Source: Bacteroidota bacterium (GTDB taxonomy: Bacteria; Bacteroidota; Bacteroidia; J057). From it: DNA of 12,630 nucleotides. Shown here piece by piece: positions 7,646 through 12,630 of this stretch. Location: positions 1 to 12,630 of the forward strand of contig CAUJFT010000203.1 of NCBI GenBank assembly GCA_963169475.1. Reading direction: 5' to 3'. The notes under the pieces are model-generated. The model was given only the letters and a program-made list of their open reading frames with translations, was not told the DNA's origin and ran no database searches. The position numbers and the translations under genes were made by a program. How positions within the stretch are numbered: the first letter of the stretch is position 1; every line of letters begins with the position of its first letter.

Positions 7646-7967
7646 CTCCCGCAAAGATACATAAAAAATAGCTAATTATGGATATTTAATGAAATGAAAA
7701 GCGGCGTAAACAGATTAAAAATTATTAAGACTATACGAGAGGTGAGCTTGAGGGAAAAGCAGAACTCCCCTATTCCCCCCGCCTCAATATTATGGATATA
7801 TGGCGAAATTAAAGGCGGGCGAACTTAAGCCCCAAGAGTGTTGAACTCCTAATTTCCTTTTCTATGCTACTTGTTTAGCAATAGCTACTATCACTTAAAT
7901 ATTTAGTTACTAATTTTGTTTGGACACTTATAAAATTTACTACTTAATTGTATAGGTATATAAAAAA

Positions 7968-7976
7968 TTATCCACA
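7968..7976 (+). promoter_or_regulatory. Candidate DnaA box upstream of nrdB
   Basis: TTATCCACA is the exact consensus DnaA-binding 9-mer. Fourteen bases further (7990-7998) is TGTTGATAA, one base from the reverse complement TGTGGATAA, giving an inverted pair. The site lies 243 bp upstream of nrdB. DnaA controls nrd operons in several bacteria, so the placement makes sense, but no binding has been shown and a chance match is possible. Confidence 0.4.
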
Positions 7977-8219
7977 GTTACTCCAATCGTGTTGATAATT
8001 TTATTTTCAAAATTATGGGTAAATCCAGAATAAAGTGGGAAATTTGGGGACGTATTTTTCGTTTTATACAAAAAAAAATCACTAATTAGTAATCTTTTTA
8101 GTAATTTTAGCGAAATGAATCTATTCCCTTTCTGAAAACAGTTTTTATATATAGAATAATTAATAATATATATATATTCATTTTTTAAATAATCTCAATA
8201 ATCGTAAAAAATTAAAATT

Positions 8220-9188
8220 ATGGAACCATTATTAAAAGAAAACCCACATCGTTTTGTGCTATTCCCAATCAAATATGATGATGTATGGCAGATGTACAAA
8301 CAAGCAGAAGCAAGTTTTTGGACAGCAGAAGAAATAGACCTTGGGCAAGACCTGAATGATTGGGAAAATAAGTTGAACGAAGATGAAAAGCACTTTATCA
8401 AACACGTACTTGCGTTTTTTGCAGCAAGTGACGGAATCGTAAACGAAAATTTGGCACAGCAATTTTTCGGAGAGGTGCAAATTCCGGAGGCAAAATGTTT
8501 TTACGGATTTCAGATTGCCATAGAGAATATACATTCTGAAACCTACAGCCTTTTGATAGATACTTATATTAAAGACCCCGTAGAAAAAGACATGCTCTTC
8601 CGGGCAATTGAAACCGTTCCGGCAGTAACCAAAAAGGCAGAATGGGCTTTAAAATGGATTAATAACCACAATTCTTTTGCGGAACGCCTCGTAGCCTTTG
8701 CGGCAGTAGAAGGAATTTTCTTCTCTGGTAGTTTTTGCTCTATCTTTTGGTTGAAAAAAAGAGGACTTATGCCGGGTCTCTCTTTCTCTAACGAGCTAAT
8801 CAGCAGAGATGAGGGCTTACATACAGATTTCGCCTGTCTTCTTTATGCTCATTTGGTGAATAAACTTTCGGAAGATAAGATTCGGGCGATTATCTGTGAT
8901 GCCGTTTCTATCGAAAAAGAGTTTATCTCTGACGCGTTGCCCGTTTCTTTGATTGGAATGAATGCCGAGATGATGTCTAACTACATTGAATTTGTTGCTG
9001 ACCGCCTCTTGGAAGCATTAGGATATAGTAAAGTCTATCATACACAGAACCCTTTCCCTTGGATGGAGTTGATTTCGCTTCAAGGTAAAACTAATTTCTT
9101 TGAAAAGAGGGTTGCCGAATACCAAAAAGCGGGCATCATGAAGGGAGGAAGTCAGGAGCAAAAATTCACACTTGATGAAGATTTCTAA
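8220..9188 (+). CDS. nrdB: Class Ia ribonucleoside-diphosphate reductase, small (radical-bearing) subunit
   Basis: NrdB houses the diiron-tyrosyl radical cofactor that starts reduction of ribonucleoside diphosphates in the cytoplasm. The 322 residues closely resemble eukaryotic R2 proteins, as is usual in Bacteroidota. Every cofactor residue is present: Asp71 (AASDGIVNEN), Glu102 and His105 (IENIHSE), radical Tyr109, Glu164 (AAVEGIFFSG), and Glu198 and His201 (SRDEGLH). Trp34 (SFWTAEE) is placed for the electron-transfer path. The C-terminus FTLDEDF is the tail that docks on NrdA, so the protein is intact at both ends. The upstream bases are A-rich without a Shine-Dalgarno, typical for the phylum. 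nrdA follows after 68 bp on the same strand, so the two form an operon in the order B-A. The long upstream region with a DnaA box suggests replication-linked control. Confidence 0.97.
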   Translation: MEPLLKENPHRFVLFPIKYDDVWQMYKQAEASFWTAEEIDLGQDLNDWENKLNEDEKHFIKHVLAFFAASDGIVNENLAQQFFGEVQIPEAKCFYGFQIAIENIHSETYSLLIDTYIKDPVEKDMLFRAIETVPAVTKKAEWALKWINNHNSFAERLVAFAAVEGIFFSGSFCSIFWLKKRGLMPGLSFSNELISRDEGLHTDFACLLYAHLVNKLSEDKIRAIICDAVSIEKEFISDALPVSLIGMNAEMMSNYIEFVADRLLEALGYSKVYHTQNPFPWMELISLQGKTNFFEKRVAEYQKAGIMKGGSQEQKFTLDEDF

Positions 9189-9256
9189 ACCCATCTCCTC
9201 CTATTTCTTCATTTTAATCCAAACATAAAAAATAACTAAAAGAAATTGTATTAAAT

Positions 9257-11650
9257 ATGTATGTAATCAAACGTAACGGAAAAAAAGAGGAAGTGAAAAT
9301 GGATAAAATCACTTCACGAATTGCGAGACTCTGCTATAATCTATCCAATTTTGTAGAACCTATTTCAGTCGCACTCAAAGTAGTTCAGGGGCTTTATGAC
9401 GGAGTACGCACTACCGATTTGGATAACCTTGCCGCCGAAACCGCGGCTGCTATGACCACCAAACACCCTGATTATGCCAAACTTGCGGCAAGAATAGCGG
9501 TATCTAATCTCCATAAAAGCACGAAAAAATCATTTTCGGAAACTATTAGAGATTTGTACAAATATATTGACCCCAAAACCGGAGAATCCGCAGCACTGAT
9601 TTCTGACGAATTGTATCAGGTAGTGAAAAAACACGCTGATGCCTTAGATTCCGCCATCATTTATGACAGGGATTATAATTTTGACTTCTTCGGCTTCAAA
9701 ACACTTGAACGTTCTTATCTCTTGAAGCTAAATGGTAAAATTGCGGAACGTCCCCAACACATGATTATGCGGGTAGCAGTAGGAATACACGGAGAGGATA
9801 TTACCTCTGCCCTAGAAACCTATCATCTCATGTCTGAAAAATGGTTTATTCATGCTACCCCAACCCTCTTTAATGCAGGTACGCCGCGCCCACAATTATC
9901 TTCGTGCTTTCTTGTTGCGATGAAAGACGACTCCATTGAAGGCATTTATGAAACACTTAAACAGTGTGCCTTAATTTCACAATCGGCGGGAGGAATAGGA
10001 TTGAGTATCCATAATATCCGTGCTACGGGTTCTTATATTAAGGGTACAAATGGAACTTCTAATGGGATTGTCCCGATGTTAAGAGTATTTAATGATACGG
10101 CAAGATATGTAGATCAAGGGGGAGGAAAAAGAAAAGGAGCTTTTGCCGTTTATTTAGAGCCTTGGCACTCCGATATTTTTGAGTTTTTAGACCTCCGAAA
10201 AAATCATGGGAAGGAAGAAGTGCGCGCAAGAGACTTGTTTTTAGGTCTCTGGATTCCGGATTTATTTATGAAGAGAGTAAAAGCCGGGGCAGAATGGTCG
10301 CTATTTTGTCCCAATGAAGCACCGGGTTTAAGCGATGTATATGGAGAAGCCTTTGATGCATTATATCTGAAATATGAAGCAGAAAATCGTCAGCGAAAAA
10401 CGGTAAAAGCCCAAGATTTATGGTTTAAAATTCTGGAATCCCAGATAGAAACAGGCAATCCTTATATACTCTATAAAGACCAAGCTAATGCCAAATCCAA
10501 CCAAAAAAATCTTGGAACGATTAAATGCTCTAACTTATGCACAGAAATCATCGAATACACCGCTCATGACGAAATAGCGGTTTGTAACTTGGCTTCTCTT
10601 TCTCTCCCAAGATATGTTTCTGACGGGCAATTTGACCACCAAAAATTGTTTGAAATCACAAAGGTAGTTACTAAAAATCTGAATAAAATTATAGATATTA
10701 ATTATTACCCCGTACCAGAAGCCAAAAACTCTAATATGAGACATCGCCCCATTGGATTAGGGGTACAAGGCTTAGCAGATGTATTTGTAATGTTGCGTAT
10801 GCCTTTTGAAAGCGAGGAAGCGCGTAAATTGAATCGTGAAATTTTTGAGACGATATATTTTGCTGCACTCACCGCTTCTAATGAACAAGCAATGGAATAC
10901 GGCTCTTATTCTACCTTCAAAGGCTCCCCGGCAAGTAAGGGTATTCTGCAATTTGACATGTGGGGTGTAGAACCTTCTCTTCGTTGGGATTGGTACACAC
11001 TGAAAGCTGCCATTATCAAACACGGACTTAGAAATAGCCTACTTGTAGCCCCAATGCCTACCGCTTCTACGTCCCAAATTCTGGGTAATAATGAATGCTT
11101 TGAACCCTTTACCTCAAATATTTACTCCCGCCGGACGCTTTCCGGAGAATTTGTTGTGGTAAATAAATATCTCCTTGAAGACCTTATCCACCTTAATATT
11201 TGGGACGATAAGATGAAAGATAGGCTGATTGCAGCGAATGGCTCTGTACAAGAAATTGCAGAAATCCCAGATTCTCTCAAAGAACTATATAAAACGGCAT
11301 GGGAGATTAAAGGTAAAGCAATTATTGACATGGCAGCAGATAGAGGGGCATTTATCTGCCAAAGCCAAAGCATGAATGTATTTATGGAACAAGCTACAAT
11401 GGGAAAACTTACCTCTATGCACTTTCATGCGTGGGAAAAAGGACTCAAAACAGGAATGTATTATCTCCGAACCAAAGCCGCAGCAGATGCAATCAAGTTT
11501 ACTATAGACCGAAGTATATTAAAAGAAAATCGAAAGGTTACTACTCCGGCAGGTGAAGTTTTAGGAAGCACTACACAGATACATGTTGAAGAACAAATAT
11601 TTGAAACTTGCGACATGAATGACCCCAATTGTGAGTCTTGCAGCGGGTAA
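9257..11650 (+). CDS. nrdA: Class Ia ribonucleoside-diphosphate reductase, large (catalytic) subunit
   Basis: NrdA binds nucleoside diphosphates and converts them to deoxy forms, using the radical delivered from NrdB. The 797 residues begin with an ATP-cone (about 1-90, MYVIKRNGKKEEV...), the overall activity site for dATP inhibition. The ten-stranded barrel carries the catalytic set: Cys217 (QLSSCFL) and Cys443 (AVCNLAS) as the redox pair, and Asn426, Cys428 and Glu430 in SNLCTE, with Cys428 as the thiyl radical. Tyr735-Tyr736 (GMYYLRT) complete the radical path. The motif PMPTASTSQILGNNECFEP (599-617) and the loop GGGKRKGAFAVYLEPWH are well conserved. The tail CESCSG supplies the Cys792/Cys795 pair that is re-reduced by thioredoxin or glutaredoxin. 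Length and ends match the family. It is second in the nrdBA operon. No simple terminator follows; a MITE-like hairpin element begins 16 bp past the stop. Confidence 0.97.
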   Translation: MYVIKRNGKKEEVKMDKITSRIARLCYNLSNFVEPISVALKVVQGLYDGVRTTDLDNLAAETAAAMTTKHPDYAKLAARIAVSNLHKSTKKSFSETIRDLYKYIDPKTGESAALISDELYQVVKKHADALDSAIIYDRDYNFDFFGFKTLERSYLLKLNGKIAERPQHMIMRVAVGIHGEDITSALETYHLMSEKWFIHATPTLFNAGTPRPQLSSCFLVAMKDDSIEGIYETLKQCALISQSAGGIGLSIHNIRATGSYIKGTNGTSNGIVPMLRVFNDTARYVDQGGGKRKGAFAVYLEPWHSDIFEFLDLRKNHGKEEVRARDLFLGLWIPDLFMKRVKAGAEWSLFCPNEAPGLSDVYGEAFDALYLKYEAENRQRKTVKAQDLWFKILESQIETGNPYILYKDQANAKSNQKNLGTIKCSNLCTEIIEYTAHDEIAVCNLASLSLPRYVSDGQFDHQKLFEITKVVTKNLNKIIDINYYPVPEAKNSNMRHRPIGLGVQGLADVFVMLRMPFESEEARKLNREIFETIYFAALTASNEQAMEYGSYSTFKGSPASKGILQFDMWGVEPSLRWDWYTLKAAIIKHGLRNSLLVAPMPTASTSQILGNNECFEPFTSNIYSRRTLSGEFVVVNKYLLEDLIHLNIWDDKMKDRLIAANGSVQEIAEIPDSLKELYKTAWEIKGKAIIDMAADRGAFICQSQSMNVFMEQATMGKLTSMHFHAWEKGLKTGMYYLRTKAAADAIKFTIDRSILKENRKVTTPAGEVLGSTTQIHVEEQIFETCDMNDPNCESCSG

Positions 11651-11666
11651 TCGGTAGAGAATTTAT

Positions 11667-11781
11667 TAGGACTTACGCAAAACAAAAAATAAATACTTGA
11701 TAATCAATGGTTCATTATGTTATAGATTTTATTTTAAAGCATTGAAAATCAATTTATTGCAAAAAAAGTGCGTAAGTCCTA
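11667..11781. mobile_element. MITE-like element, 115 bp, no coding capacity
   Basis: The ends are 13-bp perfect inverted repeats (TAGGACTTACGCA at 11667-11679, TGCGTAAGTCCTA at 11769-11781). Further in, TTGATAATCAATG (11697-11709) pairs with CATTGAAAATCAA (11740-11752) with two mismatches, at nearly symmetrical spacing (17 and 16 bases), so the whole element can fold on itself around a 30-base loop. The trinucleotide TAT lies directly outside both ends (11664-11666 and 11782-11784) and could be a target duplication, though it is short and AT-rich. No transposase is inside, so movement would need one elsewhere. It could alternatively act as an nrdA 3' hairpin. The transposase family cannot be named from the ends alone. 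Confidence 0.6.
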
Positions 11782-11786
11782 TATAA

Positions 11787-11878
11787 GTGAGTAAAAAACT
11801 AAGAAAATAATTATCGGTTAAAACATAGACTATTAATATCTAATGTTATTATTCGCTATTCATTTTTGCCATTCACTG
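11787..11878 (+). repeat. Dispersed intergenic repeat, copy B
   Basis: It begins GTGAGTAAAAAACTAAGAAA, continues AATAATTATCGGTTA, and has the second conserved block TTATTATTCGCTATTC 59 bases from its start. It matches copy A over the first 34 bases with four differences, and copy C over the first 27 with two. It lies about 136 bp past the nrdA stop in the same orientation and starts 5 bp after the MITE-like element. Confidence 0.65.
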
Positions 11879-11996
11879 ATTAGAGGGGATTTTAATAGGG
11901 TAATTGGGAATCTTTTACTTTGGAACCCAGAGGCATAAGCATATTATGGGGAGTCAATTTACAAAGGTTACAGATGACTTAAGTACTTTACTACTA

Positions 11997-12039
11997 CAGA
12001 AAAACAAGTGATTTGTGCGCAAAATCATCTGTTTTTCTG
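11997..12039. other. Long stem-loop between convergent nrdA and the response-regulator gene
   Basis: CAGAAAAACA (11997-12006) pairs perfectly with TGTTTTTCTG (12030-12039). After one mismatch and a G-T pair, TGATTT (12009-12014) pairs with AAATCA (12022-12027), leaving a 7-base loop GTGCGCA. It lacks a downstream T run in either direction, so it is not a canonical terminator, but the strong stem could still protect or end transcripts from both sides. Confidence 0.55.
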
Positions 12040-12234
12040 AAAAGAAAGAGAACGAACACCGCAATTGCCATCATGTCCCAACAGCGTAATTGTCGCTACC
12101 ATCCTTTTTAAACCGGAACCAAATGATTTTCCTCAACCCACTTCGTTTTTAGATATGATTTTGAATACTAAAATCAAGCAATAGGCGATATAAATCAGCT
12201 ATATGAGAAGTTTCTCCACAAATTCCGCAAGCAT

Positions 12235-12630
12235 TTACCCGATAAGATTATTTTTTAGGGCTTTTATTACGGCTTCGGATTTAGAATTTACTTGTAGTTT
12301 TTTATAGATTTTTTTGATATGGAAACGAACGGTATCTTCGCTCACAAAAATCGAATCTGCAATCATTTTATAGCTTTTTCCGCGGCAAAGCTCTTCTAGT
12401 ACTTCTTTTTCTCTTCGTGTCAAATCAGGTTCTTCATTGTGTTGATGATTAAAGGAATTTACTACCATTCTTGCAATCGTAGAAGACATCGGTGCTCCTC
12501 CACTTTTTACATCTTTGATAGCTTCCATTAATTTCGGGAGGGAAGTATTTTTTTCGAGATAACCACAAGCACCGGCTTTGAGAGATTGAAAAACGAGGTC
12601 ATCTTCTGCATAAGAGGTAAGCATAAGAAT
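12235..12630 (-). CDS. NarL/FixJ-family (LuxR-type) response regulator, C-terminal part; 5' partial
   Basis: The frame stays open to the right edge (Ile-Leu before the first Met), so the start and the phosphorylated Asp lie outside the window. About 131 residues are seen. The end of a receiver domain shows the switch Thr in ILMLTSYAEDD and the conserved Lys in ACGYLEKN. After a short linker comes a LuxR-type HTH (LTRREKEVLEELCRGKSYKMIADSIFVSEDTVRFHIKKIYKKL, given here as its landmarks LTRREKEVL, KMIADSIFVS and VRFHIKKIYKKL), with the recognition helix around SEDTVRFHIKKIY. Such proteins bind DNA as dimers after phosphorylation by a histidine kinase, which is likely to be encoded nearby but outside the window. 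Its target genes cannot be told from this sequence. The coding end converges with nrdA. Confidence 0.92.
   Translation of the reverse strand: MLMLTSYAEDDLVFQSLKAGACGYLEKNTSLPKLMEAIKDVKSGGAPMSSTIARMVVNSFNHQHNEEPDLTRREKEVLEELCRGKSYKMIADSIFVSEDTVRFHIKKIYKKLQVNSKSEAVIKALKNNLIG

Larger units (their letters stand above)
7464..8219. other. Divergent intergenic region between the DUF6438-like gene and nrdB
   Basis: These 756 bases contain no credible gene. From left to right there is a perfect 13-bp hairpin (7612-7645). It is partly framed by an 11-bp inverted repeat, TTTTAATCTGT at 7601-7611 and ACAGATTAAAA at 7710-7720. A locally GC-rich segment (about 7735-7860) includes the stem CCCGCCT (7778-7784) with AGGCGGG (7813-7819). 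A consensus DnaA box lies at 7968-7976 with a one-mismatch inverted partner at 7990-7998. Long A/T runs occupy 8070-8219, including alternating TA tracts near 8146 and 8167. Promoters for both flanking genes must lie here. A lone TAATTTTG at 7911-7918 matches the Bacteroidota -7 consensus TAnnTTTG but lacks a well-spaced -33 TTG. Confidence 0.6.
11651..12234. other. Intergenic stretch between nrdA and the response-regulator gene
   Basis: The genes on both sides converge here. It holds the MITE-like element (11667-11781), dispersed repeat copy B (11787-11878), a long stem-loop (11997-12039) and an unassigned segment (about 12040-12234). In that last segment a short inverted pair, GATTTT/AAAATC at 12158-12176, is the only obvious structure. 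No open frame looks like a gene, and no classic T-tailed terminator is visible for either neighbour. Confidence 0.6.

Noticed and set aside
7901..7918. TAATTTTG as the nrdB -7 promoter element
   Set aside because: It matches the consensus, but no TTG lies at the expected -33 distance, and it is about 300 bp from the start codon.
8140..8180. Alternating TA tracts upstream of nrdB as a possible NrdR box pair
   Set aside because: NrdR boxes follow acaCwAtATaTwGtgt. These tracts lack the flanking C and G positions and look like plain AT repeats.

Overview
The window looks like chromosome of a member of the Bacteroidota, probably of the Cytophagales or a related group. The evidence is a C-terminal type IX secretion sorting domain at the left edge, a eukaryote-like class Ia ribonucleotide reductase small subunit followed by its large subunit (nrdB then nrdA), DUF4476- and DUF6438-type secreted proteins, AT-rich DNA, and starts that mostly lack a strong Shine-Dalgarno. 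Species cannot be assigned from the sequence alone.

Layout. Bases 2-361 (+) are the end of a secreted T9SS substrate, closed by a clean terminator. A gene-poor stretch follows (428-952). On the minus strand lie pdhC (pyruvate dehydrogenase E2, 1012-2292) and, upstream of it in the same direction, a large RND/MMPL-type exporter (2450-4810). After another gene-poor stretch come three minus-strand genes for exported proteins: a repeat protein ending in a DUF4476-like domain (5330-6505), a 60-residue lipoprotein 44 bp upstream of it (6550-6732), and a DUF6438-like secreted protein (6990-7463). A 756-bp divergent intergenic region with a perfect hairpin and a consensus DnaA box separates these from the plus-strand nrdB-nrdA pair (8220-11650). 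The right edge holds the C-terminal half of a NarL/FixJ response regulator (12235-12630, minus).

How the genes work together. NrdB and NrdA form one enzyme that makes deoxyribonucleotides, and the DnaA box upstream would fit replication-linked control. PdhC is a core subunit of the pyruvate dehydrogenase complex, but its E1 and E3 partners are not here. The 5330-6732 pair probably forms one envelope-protein transcript. The other genes look like independent neighbours.

The least expected material is between genes. A roughly 80-95 bp dispersed repeat occurs three times, each time 130-220 bp past a stop codon and in the orientation of that gene. A 115-bp MITE-like element with 13-bp perfect terminal inverted repeats sits just after nrdA and abuts one of these repeats. 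I see no tRNA, rRNA, CRISPR array or intact transposase, and no recognisable defence system.
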